Assembly: GCF_023715465.1 (NCBI RefSeq)
Contig: NZ_JAMBOE010000033.1
Span: 1 to 33,433 of the forward strand
DNA length: 33,433 nucleotides
Direction: 5' to 3'
Source of the DNA: Paenibacillus macerans
GTDB lineage: Bacteria > Bacillota > Bacilli > Paenibacillales > Paenibacillaceae
A program made the translations under genes and the position numbers. Numbering within the stretch: position 1 is the stretch's first letter; every line of letters starts with the position of its first letter. This document shows, piece after piece, positions 7,102 through 16,512 of this stretch. The notes below the pieces were generated by a model. It had not been told where the DNA came from and ran no database searches. It was given only the letters and a program-made list of their open reading frames with translations.

Positions 7102-10100
7102 TTGCTACAAGCGCTAATAGAAGCTTTTTCACGGGATACCGACTTTGCTTCGATGGTCGCCGGCGTCAACTCCGGTATGAAGGAGCAGTTGATTTCGGGA
7201 TTATCCGGTTCAACGAGACAGGTGATGCTGGCCGCGCTGCACCAGGAGGTAAAGCGGCCGATCCTTGTGGTGACCCACAATATGTTCGCCGCCCAAAAAA
7301 TTTATGAAGATTTACAGGAAGCGCTCTCATCGAACGAAGTGCTGCTGTATCCCGCCAACGAGTTGGTTGCCGCCGAATCGGCCGTATCCAGCCCGGAAAC
7401 GCTGGCCCAGCGGATCGAGGTGCTGCTGCAATGCTCCCGCGGATTTCGGGGCATTGTGGTGGTGCCTTATTCCGGCATCCGCCGTTTTATCCCGACGCCG
7501 GAAGTGATGGCGGAGGCCGGACTGACGATCACCCTCGGAGGGACGATCCAGCATGGCGACTTCCTGAACAAAATGATCGAGCTCGGTTATGAGCGCGTCG
7601 AACGGGTTGAATCTCGCGGGGAAATGAGCTTGCGCGGAGGAATCATCGACTTTTACCCGCTGACCTCGGCAACGGCTTACCGGGTGGAATTGTTCGATGA
7701 CGAAGTCGATTCCATCCGCACCTTCGATCCGTCCGACCAGCGTTCGGTGGACCAAGTCAAGGAAGTATTCGTCCCCCCTTGCAAGGAATTGATCGCTTCT
7801 CCGGACCGGCTGGCGACGGCGGCTCAAGGTGCGTCCGAACGCCTGGAGCGCCAACTTGAAAAAATGGCCGACCGCCAGGCGAAAAACAAGCTGCAGGAGG
7901 AGATCTCCAAGGAGATCGAGCTGCTGCGAGAGCATGTCTATTTTCCGGAAATCTATAAATATATTTCTTTGCTCTACCCTGAAAGAAAAACATTGTATAA
8001 CTACATGCCCAGCGACACGCTGCTCATTCTTGACGAGCCGGCGCGCCTGCTGGAGACGGCCAAGCAGCTGGAGCGCGATGAATCGGAGTGGAATCTGCAT
8101 TTGCTGCAAAACGGCAAAAGTCTTCCGGAGCTGCCGCTGGCGGTAGAGACTGACCATGTGCTGTACCACCGTCCGTTCCAAACGTTGTTCCTGTCCTTGT
8201 TTCTGCGCCAGGTTCCGCATTCCCAGCCGCAGAATATTCTCAACTTCGTCAGCCGGACGATGCAGGACTTCCATGGGCAAATGAACGTATTAAAGGCGGA
8301 AATGGAACGCTGGAAAAAAAGCGGTGCCAACGTCATCATGCTGGCCAGCGGCGAGGAACGCATGGACCGGATGCGGCGGGTGCTGCAAGATTATGGAATC
8401 GAAGAGCCGACGCTGCTGAAGGGCAATCTGCAGTCGGGCTTTGAGCTGCCTTCCGTGCATCTGGTCGTCATTACCGAAGGGGAAATGTTCTCCCAGAAAC
8501 AGCGCAAAGCGCGCCGTGTCGCCAGCAAAAGCATGGACAACGCCGAACGGATCAAGAGCTATGCCGAGCTGAAAGTCGGCGATTATGTCGTTCACCAAAA
8601 CCACGGGATCGGCAAATATATGGGGATCGGTACGCTCGAGGTTGGCGGAATCCACAAAGACTACATGCATATCATGTATGCCGGCGGCGACAAGCTGTCC
8701 GTTCCGATCGAACAGATCGACATGATCCAGAAATACGTCGGCTCCGAAGACAAAGAGCCGAAGGTCTACAAGCTCGGCGGCAATGAATGGCAGAGGGTGA
8801 AGAACAAAGTCCGCTCCTCCGTGCAGGATATCGCCGACGACCTGATCAAGCTGTATGCCGAGCGGCAGGCGGCGCCGGGGTATGGCTTCGAGAAGGACTC
8901 GCCGGAACAGCAGGAGTTCGAAGGCATGTTCCCTTACGAGGAGACGCCGGACCAGCTTCGGGCCATCGAAGAAATCAAGAAGGACATGGAAAAAAGCCGG
9001 CCAATGGACCGCCTGCTTTGCGGCGATGTCGGCTACGGAAAAACGGAGGTGGCGATCCGGGCCGCTTTCAAAGCGGCGATCGAAGGCAAGCAGGTTGCGG
9101 TGCTGGTGCCGACCACGATATTGGCGCAACAGCATTACGAGACATTCCGCGAACGGTTTGCCGGCTATCCGATCAATATCCAGACGCTGAGCCGGTTCCG
9201 CAGCCGCAAGGAGCAGAACGAGACGATCAAGGGAATCCGGCAGGGGACGTTGGACATCGTGATCGGGACCCATCGGATTTTGTCCCAGGACCTGGTGTTC
9301 AAGGATTTGGGCCTGCTGATCGTCGACGAAGAGCAGCGGTTTGGCGTAACGCATAAAGAGAAACTGAAGAAGCTGAAAACGAATGTGGACGTGCTTACCC
9401 TGACGGCAACGCCGATCCCGAGAACGCTGCATATGTCGATGCTTGGCGTACGGGACTTGTCGGTCATCGAAACGCCGCCGGAAAACCGCTTCCCGGTGCA
9501 AACCTATGTGGTCGAATACAGCCAGGCGCTGGTGCGGGAAGCGATCGAACGCGAAATGGCCCGGGGCGGGCAAATCTACTACCTGTACAATCGCGTGCAG
9601 GGAATTCATGAGATGGCGGGGCAAATCTCGGCGCTCGTCCCGGATGCCCGCGTAGGCGTCGGCCACGGGCAGATGTCCGAGCAGGAGCTGGAGAAGACGA
9701 TTCTCGACTTCCTCGACGGGGAATACGACGTGCTGGTCAGCACCAGCATTATCGAGACCGGCGTCGACATTCCGAACGTCAACACGCTGATCGTGCACGA
9801 TGCCGACAAAATGGGCTTGTCGCAGCTGTACCAGCTGCGGGGCCGGGTTGGCCGGTCCAACCGGATAGCCTATGCCTACTTCACCTATCAGAAGGACAAA
9901 TCGTTGACCGAAGTGGCCGAAAAGCGCCTGCAGTCGATCAAGGAGTTTACCGAGCTCGGCTCCGGCTTCAAGATCGCCATGCGCGACCTCGCCATCCGCG
10001 GCGCGGGCAATTTGCTGGGGGCGGAGCAGCACGGCTTCATCGCTTCCGTTGGCTTTGACCTGTATTCGCAGATGCTGGCCGAAGAAATTCAGAAGCGCAA

Positions 10101-10629
10101 AGTGACCATGCTCGGAGAGGCCGAACCTGCGGAAGCGCACTGGAATACGACGATCGATCTCGGCATCGATGCTTATCTGCCTTCGGATTATATTTACGAC
10201 AGCATGCAAAAAATTGAAATTTACAAAAAAACGGCCTCCGTGGCCTCGTTCGAGGACGTGGTGGAGCTGGAGGACGAGCTGCTTGACCGTTTCGGCGAAT
10301 TGCCGGAAGCGGTGCAGAACCTGCTGTCCGTGGCCAGAGTGAAGCTGTACGGCAAGAAGTACGGCATCGAATCGATCGCATTGCGTGGAGAGGAAGTTAC
10401 CGTCAAGTTCCACGAAGGCCGGGAGCAGACGATCGTGCCCGCCAAGCTCGCGGAAGTTGGCAATCTGTTCGGAAGACGTGTACAATTTATTCAAGGGTCC
10501 GTGATGCTGATCCGGATCAATATCAAAGGTATGGACGATAAAGCTTTGATGGGCTTGTTGGAGCAATTTCTGACCGCCCTGAAGGATGCGTTCAAAGCGA
10601 AAGGGGAACTACAAGATGTTTCAAAGTAA
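7102..10629 (+). CDS. mfd: Transcription-repair coupling factor Mfd
   Basis: A 1175-residue ATP-dependent translocase that removes RNA polymerase stalled at DNA damage and recruits UvrA. The length matches B. subtilis Mfd (1177). The UvrB-like N-terminal module includes RGGIIDFYPLTS. The RNA polymerase-interacting region has YAELKVGDYVVHQNHGIGKYMGI (about 490-512). The RecG-like motor has Walker A GDVGYGKTEVAIRAAF (about 640-655), DEEQRFGV (about 740), TATPIPRTL, and ETGVDIPNVNTLI with QLRGRVGRS. The TTG start at 7102 lies 7 bases after GAGAGGTG. It overlaps the next gene by 14 bases. It is intact; very long antisense open frames within it are shadows. Confidence 0.97.
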   Translation: MLQALIEAFSRDTDFASMVAGVNSGMKEQLISGLSGSTRQVMLAALHQEVKRPILVVTHNMFAAQKIYEDLQEALSSNEVLLYPANELVAAESAVSSPETLAQRIEVLLQCSRGFRGIVVVPYSGIRRFIPTPEVMAEAGLTITLGGTIQHGDFLNKMIELGYERVERVESRGEMSLRGGIIDFYPLTSATAYRVELFDDEVDSIRTFDPSDQRSVDQVKEVFVPPCKELIASPDRLATAAQGASERLERQLEKMADRQAKNKLQEEISKEIELLREHVYFPEIYKYISLLYPERKTLYNYMPSDTLLILDEPARLLETAKQLERDESEWNLHLLQNGKSLPELPLAVETDHVLYHRPFQTLFLSLFLRQVPHSQPQNILNFVSRTMQDFHGQMNVLKAEMERWKKSGANVIMLASGEERMDRMRRVLQDYGIEEPTLLKGNLQSGFELPSVHLVVITEGEMFSQKQRKARRVASKSMDNAERIKSYAELKVGDYVVHQNHGIGKYMGIGTLEVGGIHKDYMHIMYAGGDKLSVPIEQIDMIQKYVGSEDKEPKVYKLGGNEWQRVKNKVRSSVQDIADDLIKLYAERQAAPGYGFEKDSPEQQEFEGMFPYEETPDQLRAIEEIKKDMEKSRPMDRLLCGDVGYGKTEVAIRAAFKAAIEGKQVAVLVPTTILAQQHYETFRERFAGYPINIQTLSRFRSRKEQNETIKGIRQGTLDIVIGTHRILSQDLVFKDLGLLIVDEEQRFGVTHKEKLKKLKTNVDVLTLTATPIPRTLHMSMLGVRDLSVIETPPENRFPVQTYVVEYSQALVREAIEREMARGGQIYYLYNRVQGIHEMAGQISALVPDARVGVGHGQMSEQELEKTILDFLDGEYDVLVSTSIIETGVDIPNVNTLIVHDADKMGLSQLYQLRGRVGRSNRIAYAYFTYQKDKSLTEVAEKRLQSIKEFTELGSGFKIAMRDLAIRGAGNLLGAEQHGFIASVGFDLYSQMLAEEIQKRKVTMLGEAEPAEAHWNTTIDLGIDAYLPSDYIYDSMQKIEIYKKTASVASFEDVVELEDELLDRFGELPEAVQNLLSVARVKLYGKKYGIESIALRGEEVTVKFHEGREQTIVPAKLAEVGNLFGRRVQFIQGSVMLIRINIKGMDDKALMGLLEQFLTALKDAFKAKGELQDVSK

Positions 10630-11770
10630 AAGGCGTTCCTGGCGAACGCTGCTGATTGCCCTTGTGGCAGTGCTCGCTTTTTCCATCATGGCGGGATGCG
10701 GGAAGAAGGATGTTGTCGCCACTTACGAGGGCGGGGAGATCACGGCGAAGGAATTTGATCTGGACCAACGCATCTTGCTGGCGGTTTCGCCGCAGGCGGC
10801 ACAACTGCTGCAGATGGACGAATTCCGCGAGTATCTGCTCAAACAGGAAATTGCGTACAAGTATTTGGCGGCGAAAGCCGATGACAAGACGGCGGAAGCC
10901 GGGAAGAAAAAGGCGGAGCAGCAGCTCGAAATGATGAAGGCCTCCTACGGCGGCGCCGATGCGTTCAAAAAAATGCTGGACGCCCAGAAAGTGTCCGAGG
11001 CGGAAGTCAAAGATTATTTCAACCGCCTTTACATCGCTATGGAAAACGAGGAGAACAAGGTTACGGAAGACGATATGAAAAAGGAATTCGAAGCGGCGAA
11101 GGAAAACTTCACGACGGCTTCGGTTCGCCATATCCTAATCGGGTTTACCGATCCGGGCGGCAAACAACGCTCCGAAGAAGAAACGCTTAAATTAGCCAAA
11201 GATATCAAAGCCCGCTTAGACAAAGGCGAGGATTTTGCCACGCTGGCCAAGAAATACTCCGAGGATCCGGGTTCCAAGGACAACGGCGGATTATATGAAA
11301 ATGCCAACGTCAGCGGGTGGGTTGAGGAGTTCAAGCAGGCTGCCTTGACGCAACCGGTCAACAAAATCGGTGATCCGGTCAAAACGAGCTACGGCTACCA
11401 CATTATCCGCGTTGAATCACGTAACGAGAAAAAATACGAGGATTTTACGCAAGATGAAAAGGACCAACTTAAAATGTCGGCCGCCTCAAAAAAAGTGGAC
11501 GAGTTCATGACCGGGGATCTCGAGAAAAAGATCATCAAGAAAATTAATCTTCCGAAAGTGGAAACCCCGAAGGATAATGGCGGCAACGCGACGAATAATG
11601 GCGCAGGCGCCGGAAGCGGGGCTGGTACCGGTACGAATGCTGGCACAGGTACGGGCACAAACGCGGGAACCGATGGGTCCGGAAATGCCGGGGCGTCGGG
11701 GAACGGTGGCGGCGGAGCTGCCAATAATGCCGGCACGAGCGGAACCGGCAGCGGCAATGCCGGAAAATAA
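10616..11770 (+). CDS. PrsA-like peptidyl-prolyl isomerase lipoprotein (SurA/parvulin type)
   Basis: A 384-residue membrane-anchored foldase that probably assists folding of secreted proteins outside the membrane. The ATG at 10616 follows AAAGGGG and lies inside the 3' end of mfd (14-base overlap), so translation is probably coupled. A basic N-terminus, a hydrophobic segment and the lipobox MAGC (lipidated Cys28) form a lipoprotein signal. A SurA-type N-terminal helical region follows. The parvulin domain (about 168-265) has VRHILIGF, FATLAKKYSEDPGSKDNGGLY and YGYHIIRVE. The last 65 or so residues are a low-complexity Gly/Ala/Asn/Thr tail, perhaps a wall-spanning spacer. B. subtilis has no foldase gene here; its prsA lies elsewhere. 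The function is firm at family level only. Confidence 0.88.
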   Translation: MFQSKRRSWRTLLIALVAVLAFSIMAGCGKKDVVATYEGGEITAKEFDLDQRILLAVSPQAAQLLQMDEFREYLLKQEIAYKYLAAKADDKTAEAGKKKAEQQLEMMKASYGGADAFKKMLDAQKVSEAEVKDYFNRLYIAMENEENKVTEDDMKKEFEAAKENFTTASVRHILIGFTDPGGKQRSEEETLKLAKDIKARLDKGEDFATLAKKYSEDPGSKDNGGLYENANVSGWVEEFKQAALTQPVNKIGDPVKTSYGYHIIRVESRNEKKYEDFTQDEKDQLKMSAASKKVDEFMTGDLEKKIIKKINLPKVETPKDNGGNATNNGAGAGSGAGTGTNAGTGTGTNAGTDGSGNAGASGNGGGGAANNAGTSGTGSGNAGK

Positions 11771-11810
11771 CGTGACGATGGCATGAGGAGGGCAGCGGCT
11801 GAGCGGTCGC

Positions 11811-12014
11811 GGAACTAGCGGTAAAAAAGGGCCTTATTTTCGGCAAAAAGAGGGATATACCAGGAATAGAGGATTTTTTTACCGTTATTATAGTGAGATG
11901 AGGGCAAAAGATGCCTTTTTTCAAGCTGGCTCCCCAGATAGAGGTAAAAAGTTCCGCTATATTGCCCAGAATGGATATAGTCTCAAAATAGCGACATAAA
12001 TTACCGCTATTTCC
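11811..12014 (+). mobile_element. Family B MITE-like repeat, copy 1 (204 bp)
   Basis: The left end GGAACTAGCGGTAAAA (11811-11826) is inverted against AAATTACCGCTATTTCC (11998-12014). It is similar throughout to 17505-17708, including its exact length. There is no ORF of its own. This looks like a non-autonomous element with terminal inverted repeats; I see no clear target duplication. It occupies most of the gap between the foldase gene and spoVT. Confidence 0.72.
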
Positions 12015-12064
12015 GCAACAGGAGGTTGCCTCCCTTCCCCTCCTCCCCATGCAGCACATCAAAC

Positions 12065-12100
12065 AAACCGCCGGAGTGTATGTCTCCGACGGTTTTTCTT
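12065..12100 (+). terminator. Intrinsic terminator upstream of spoVT
   Basis: 12065-12076 pairs with 12084-12095 (one mismatch), followed by TTTTTCTT. It probably ends mfd-foldase transcripts after the B element. Confidence 0.8.
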
Positions 12101-12157
12101 AACCAAACATTTATGGGGGGGCAGGGCTATTTTTTTAAAATGATGGTTGAATATGAT

Positions 12158-12187
12158 GAATAAGGTGCTCCTCAGGGATGAATACTA
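12158..12187 (+). promoter_or_regulatory. Candidate sigma-G promoter of spoVT
   Basis: GAATA at 12158-12162, 18 bases, then AATACTA at 12181-12187: one mismatch to GHATR-N18-CATWHTA. spoVT is a sigma-G gene in B. subtilis. It implies a leader of roughly 190 bases in which I see no known riboswitch. Confidence 0.5.
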
Positions 12188-12385
12188 AGCACAGAATCAC
12201 AGGTACAGCCAATCCCCTGTTCGCCTCAGGCATCGGTCAGCGGCATTCCGCAAGCTTGGATCGCACTTTCGTCTGCGTCCGGCAGATTTTTGCATAAGAG
12301 ATCGTATATAGAACTGGTTTTTGATTAGGCTATATCCGAGGAAGCAGTAGTTCAAAACTTCTAAGAAAGCGGGGCAACATGTGAC

Positions 12386-12928
12386 ATGAAAGCTACTGGT
12401 ATTGTACGCCGTATTGATGATTTAGGCCGCGTCGTCATCCCTAAGGAAATTCGCCGGACCTTGCGGATTCGCGAAGGAGATCCGTTGGAAATTTTTGTGG
12501 ACCGCGACGGAGAAGTCATTTTGAAAAAGTATTCGCCGATCGGCGAATTGGGTGATTTTGCCAAGGAATACGCCGAATCTCTGTACGAAAGTACGGGACA
12601 TGTTACGCTGATCTCTGACCGGGATACGCTCATTGCCGTGGCGGGGGCTTCGAAAAAGGAATATTTGGACAAGCCGATCAGTACGCTGCTGGAAAACAGC
12701 ATGGATGGACGCAAAATCTTAATGGAAACGGAATTGGGCGAATACGAAATTACGAAGGACCATCCGGAGAACATCTCTTCTTTCGTGATCGCACCGATTA
12801 TTGCCGGAGGCGATCCGATCGGGACCGTCATTTTGTTAACGAAGGATAATTCCGTGAAGATGTCGGAATTGGAGTCGAAAATGGCGGAAACAGCCGCCGG
12901 CTTTCTGGCCAAGCAAATGGAACAATAA
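12386..12928 (+). CDS. spoVT: Stage V sporulation protein T (SpoVT), forespore regulator
   Basis: A 180-residue transcription regulator that tunes sigma-G-dependent genes late in the forespore. The N-terminal AbrB-like swapped-hairpin DNA-binding domain MKATGIVRRIDDLGRVVIPKEIRRTLRIREGDPLEIF (residues 1-37) is nearly invariant. A GAF-like domain (about 56-180) follows and ends FLAKQMEQ. Its length is 2 residues more than in B. subtilis. The ATG at 12386 has only a weak upstream site (GCGGGG), so translation may be modest. It has a candidate sigma-G promoter and its own terminator, so it is probably monocistronic. The identification is firm. Confidence 0.96.
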   Translation: MKATGIVRRIDDLGRVVIPKEIRRTLRIREGDPLEIFVDRDGEVILKKYSPIGELGDFAKEYAESLYESTGHVTLISDRDTLIAVAGASKKEYLDKPISTLLENSMDGRKILMETELGEYEITKDHPENISSFVIAPIIAGGDPIGTVILLTKDNSVKMSELESKMAETAAGFLAKQMEQ

Positions 12929-12957
12929 CCAGGACTCCTCTCACCTGTGCTATTCTC

Positions 12958-13018
12958 AAACTTACACACCCCCGATTTACGCGGCGGCCAGCCGTTCGGA
13001 GCGGATGTGTAAGTTTTT
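12958..13018 (+). terminator. Terminator after spoVT
   Basis: 12958-12968 (AAACTTACACA) pairs with 13006-13016 and runs into T residues. The loop is long and GC-rich, with inner pairing possible. Confidence 0.65.
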
Positions 13019-13119
13019 TGCGTTGAGCACAAAATTAGCCGTAACCCTAGGTTTCGTCATATAATGGAACCTGCAAGCTGTGGCATGTCCATTATCTGAA
13101 TTGCACAGAAAGGGAAACC

Positions 13120-14748
13120 ATGAAAGAACCGAGCGAAACCTTGGCTTCCAAGCTCCTGAAGGGAGCGGCCATCTTAAGCCTGGCGGCGATTTTTACCAAG
13201 CTGCTGGGCACTTTTCAGAAAATACCGCTGCAAAACATCGGAGGCGACGGGGTTTTTGGCATTTACAACACCGTCTATCCTTTTTATACGCTGCTTATTA
13301 CGTTGACTACATCGGGTTTTCAGGCCGCCGTATCCAGTTTTGTGGCGGAACGCCATGCGGTCGGGAATGAACCGGAACAACGGGAGGTTTTGCGGCTGGC
13401 GGCGGCCATGATGACGGTGTTCGGCGTGGCGGGAGCTATCCTGCTGTACTTTGGAGCTCCGCTGCTGGCCCGTTTGATCGGCAGCAGCTTGATCGTCCCG
13501 GCCTTGCAGGCGGCTGCGCCGGCGTTGCTGTTTTACCCGGTCAGCGCCGCGCTGCGGGGATATTATCAAGGCCTGCAAAATATGGTGCCGACGGCGGTGT
13601 CCCAGGTTACCGAACAAGCGGTGCGGGTCACCGTCATGATCGCGCTGCTGCTCTATTTGAGCCGGATTCCGGTAGGCGACCCCGCGTTGGCCGGCGGCGC
13701 GCTGGCCGGCTCATCGGCGGGAGCGGCGGCCAGCCTGCTGGTCATGTTGTTATATTGGCGGGTTTATGTGCGAAGGGAAGGACTGCAGGGGGCGGGCAAT
13801 CCGGGTAACACGGGACTGCCGTCAAAGGCTAAAAGGGAGCTTCTCCGGGCGTTGCTGAAATACGCGATTCCGATTAGCTTGGCCGCTTTGGCTGTCCCGT
13901 TAATTAGCTTGGTGGACACGTTCTCGCTGCCGCGGCTGCTGAATGTCCATGGGGACGAGATTCGAGTTATGGGGCAGGTAGGCATATACAACCGGGGCAT
14001 CCCGCTTGTTCAGCTCGTGACCATGCTGGCCACTTCTTTGTCGGTGCTGTTTATCCCGGCGATGGCCGAACTGCGGATAAAATCCGACATCGCCGCCATC
14101 CGCAGGCAAACGCAAACCGCGCTGCGCTGGTTTTGGCTGATCGGGCTGGCGGCGTCCGTGGGGCTGGCGCTGCTCGCGCAGCCGATCAATGTGATGCTCT
14201 ATGAGGATGCGGCCGGCAGCGCCACGTTTGCCTGGATCGCCTGGACGGCCGCGCCCAGCGCGCTTATGGTCGTGACCAGCGCGCTGCTGCAGGGGCTCGG
14301 CGCCCAGCGTGCGCCGGCGCTGCACCTGTTCGCGGCGGCGCTGCTCAAGGCGGCGTTGAACGCGCTGCTCGTGCCGCGGCTCGGCATCACCGGCGCGGCC
14401 ATCGCCAGCATCGCCGCCTACGGCGCGGCCGCCGCGCTGAACGCCGCGCTGCTGCTGCGCCGCGTGGGGCTGCGTCCGCGCCTGCGGGACGCGCTGCTGC
14501 GCCCGGCGGCGGCCCTCCTGGCGCTGGCCGCCGCGGTGACGGCGCTGCGCCTCGCCGTCGCCGAGCTGCTGCCGCCCGGCCGCATGGCGGCCGCGGCGGA
14601 GAGCCTGCTCGGCGTGCTGCTTGGCGCAGCCGTATTTGCCGCCGCGGTGCTGCGCACGCGGCTGCTCAGCGCGGCAGAGCTCGGCGCCCTGCCGCGGATC
14701 GGGCCGAAGCTGCTGGCGCGGCTTCGGAAGCTGCGCCTGCTGCCGTAG
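13120..14748 (+). CDS. yabM: Polysaccharide biosynthesis/flippase-like membrane protein (YabM/SpoVB family)
   Basis: A 542-residue multi-pass membrane protein of the MOP superfamily (MATE/MurJ/SpoVB-like), whose members move lipid-linked sugars across the membrane. Family features are LLKGAAILSLAAIFTKLLGTFQKIPLQNIGGDGVFGIYNTVYP at the N-terminus and ALRGYYQGLQNMVPTAVSQVTEQAVRV near residue 150. About a dozen hydrophobic segments can be traced. The ATG at 13120 follows AAAGGG. It lies between spoVT and yabN, where B. subtilis has yabM. The C-terminal 150 or so residues (about 14300-14745) are extraordinarily Ala/Leu/Arg-rich and GC-rich compared with the first half. The substrate is unknown; peptidoglycan or cortex precursors are the likely guess. 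Confidence 0.88.
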   Translation: MKEPSETLASKLLKGAAILSLAAIFTKLLGTFQKIPLQNIGGDGVFGIYNTVYPFYTLLITLTTSGFQAAVSSFVAERHAVGNEPEQREVLRLAAAMMTVFGVAGAILLYFGAPLLARLIGSSLIVPALQAAAPALLFYPVSAALRGYYQGLQNMVPTAVSQVTEQAVRVTVMIALLLYLSRIPVGDPALAGGALAGSSAGAAASLLVMLLYWRVYVRREGLQGAGNPGNTGLPSKAKRELLRALLKYAIPISLAALAVPLISLVDTFSLPRLLNVHGDEIRVMGQVGIYNRGIPLVQLVTMLATSLSVLFIPAMAELRIKSDIAAIRRQTQTALRWFWLIGLAASVGLALLAQPINVMLYEDAAGSATFAWIAWTAAPSALMVVTSALLQGLGAQRAPALHLFAAALLKAALNALLVPRLGITGAAIASIAAYGAAAALNAALLLRRVGLRPRLRDALLRPAAALLALAAAVTALRLAVAELLPPGRMAAAAESLLGVLLGAAVFAAAVLRTRLLSAAELGALPRIGPKLLARLRKLRLLP

Positions 14749-14831
14749 CCCGACCCGATTTCATATTTTGCCCCGGCAGTGGTATATTAGGTACATGCAG
14801 AAACGGACTGAAGCAGAGGGAGGAAGAGAGC

Positions 14832-16328
14832 ATGAGCGCTCGCATTACGGTCGTCGGGCTCGGGTCGGGCGATCCCGACAAGCTGACCTTGGGAAGCCTG
14901 AAACGCCTTCAGGGGGCGGGAGAGGTGTACGTGCGGACGAAAGACCATCCGGTCGTAGCCTGGCTGGAGGAGACGGGAGTGTCGTTCGTTTCGTTTGACG
15001 ACGTATACGAAGCGAAGGAGGATTTTCCTTCCGTCTATGAGGAAATTGCCGCACGGCTGCTTAGACGGGCCGAATATGGCCCGGCAGGCATGGAAATCGT
15101 CTATGCTGTGCCCGGGCACCCGATGGTTGCCGAGGCGACGGTCAAGCTGCTGCGCGAGCGCTGCCCGCAGGCGGGAATCGCGCTGGAGATCATTGGGGGC
15201 GAGAGCTTCCTGGACGAAGCGTTTGTCCGCCTCGGGTTTGACCCGATCGAAGGGTTTACACTGCTTGACGCGACCGACGTTGGCGTGGGACGGATCGATT
15301 CCCGCCGGCATACGCTGATCGGTCAGGTGTATGACCAACTTACCGCGTCTGAGGTGAAGCTCGGGCTGATGGAGGTGTTCCCCGATGATTATCCCATCGT
15401 TGTCGGACATGCACTTGGCGTCAGCGGACAAGAGCAGATCCTGCACATTCCGCTGTATGAGCTGGACCGCGTCGACGGCTACGGCAATCTGTCGCTCGTT
15501 TACGTGCCGGCCAGCGAGGACGAGGCCTTACGCATCCGCAGCTTCGAGCGCCTGCACGAAATCGTGACGATTCTGCGCAGCCCCGGCGGATGCCCTTGGG
15601 ACCGCGAGCAAACGCATCAGTCGATCCGCAAAAACCTCATCGAAGAAACGTATGAGGTACTCGAAACGATCGATGACGACGATCCCGACCATATGCGTGA
15701 GGAACTGGGCGATCTGCTGCTGCAAATCATGCTCCATTCCCAGATGGAAGAAGAGCTGGGCACTTTTACGGTGTATGATGTTATCCGCGAATTGAACGAA
15801 AAGCTGCTTTACCGCCATCCGCACGTATTCGGCAATTTGAGCGCGGAGGATGCCGAGGCGGCGCTGAACAACTGGGAAGCGATGAAAGCTGAGGAAAAGC
15901 GGCGCAAAGGCATAGAACCCGAGCAGCAGTCGGCTCTCAGCGGCGTGCCGCGCGATTTGCCGGCTTTGATGAAGGCTTACAAGCTGCAGAAGAAAGCCGC
16001 TAAGGCAGGCTTTGACTGGGAGCAAATCGACGGGGTATGGGACAAGCTGGAGGAGGAGATCGCCGAGCTGAAGCAGGCGGTGAAGGACAAGCAGGATCCA
16101 GAGGCACAGGAGCTCGAATTGGGTGACGTCTTGTTCTCGGTCGTCAACGCCGCGCGGTATATTGGTGTAGACCCGGAGCAGGCTCTGGCGCGGACGATCG
16201 CCAAATTCACCCGGCGGTTTCATTATGTGGAGGAACGGCTGAAAGCCCAGGGAAAAACGCCCGGCGATAGCTCTTTGTCAGAAATGGATGCATTTTGGGA
16301 GGAAGCTAAGTCGAAAGAACGGGAATGA
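14832..16328 (+). CDS. mazG: YabN: tetrapyrrole-methylase-like domain fused to MazG pyrophosphohydrolase
   Basis: A 498-residue fusion as in B. subtilis YabN. Residues 1 to about 225 form a SAM-dependent methyltransferase-like fold (ITVVGLGSGDPDKLTLGS, YAVPGHPMVAEATV) whose substrate is unknown. The rest holds two MazG modules, an all-alpha NTP pyrophosphohydrolase that can remove aberrant nucleotides. The first begins SPGGCPWDREQTHQSIRKNL and has metal ligands in EETYE (271-275) and EELGD (291 and 294). The second (about 385-470) has FDWEQIDGVWDKLEEEIAELKQA and ELGDVLFSVVN. The ATG at 14832 has GGGAGGAAGAG upstream. It follows yabM by 83 bases. The biological substrate is not known. Confidence 0.93.
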   Translation: MSARITVVGLGSGDPDKLTLGSLKRLQGAGEVYVRTKDHPVVAWLEETGVSFVSFDDVYEAKEDFPSVYEEIAARLLRRAEYGPAGMEIVYAVPGHPMVAEATVKLLRERCPQAGIALEIIGGESFLDEAFVRLGFDPIEGFTLLDATDVGVGRIDSRRHTLIGQVYDQLTASEVKLGLMEVFPDDYPIVVGHALGVSGQEQILHIPLYELDRVDGYGNLSLVYVPASEDEALRIRSFERLHEIVTILRSPGGCPWDREQTHQSIRKNLIEETYEVLETIDDDDPDHMREELGDLLLQIMLHSQMEEELGTFTVYDVIRELNEKLLYRHPHVFGNLSAEDAEAALNNWEAMKAEEKRRKGIEPEQQSALSGVPRDLPALMKAYKLQKKAAKAGFDWEQIDGVWDKLEEEIAELKQAVKDKQDPEAQELELGDVLFSVVNAARYIGVDPEQALARTIAKFTRRFHYVEERLKAQGKTPGDSSLSEMDAFWEEAKSKERE

Positions 16329-16512
16329 TGGGAGAAAAGGCCTAAAATTCGGTTTTTTTGCGAAAAAACCAAAAAAAAGTTCCCGTGCGGGCAGGAATTT
16401 CAATACGAAGCAAGAATACTGTTACAAAGATATCGTTATGGCTTAAAGGCAGGCCTTTTGCCTGTAGTGCCAAGGTATCACCTATTTTTTTATTTATTGG
16501 GAGGCATTATTA

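Noticed and set aside
8290..10566. 758-codon open frame antisense to mfd
   Set aside because: Its protein has no family features, it has no ribosome site, and it mirrors the GC-rich codons of mfd, which is certain.
16340..16500. Terminator or leader structure between mazG and HU
   Set aside because: An AT-only hairpin near 16355-16372 and a GGCA/TGCC pair near 16447 are present, but neither has the stem strength and T-run needed for a call.
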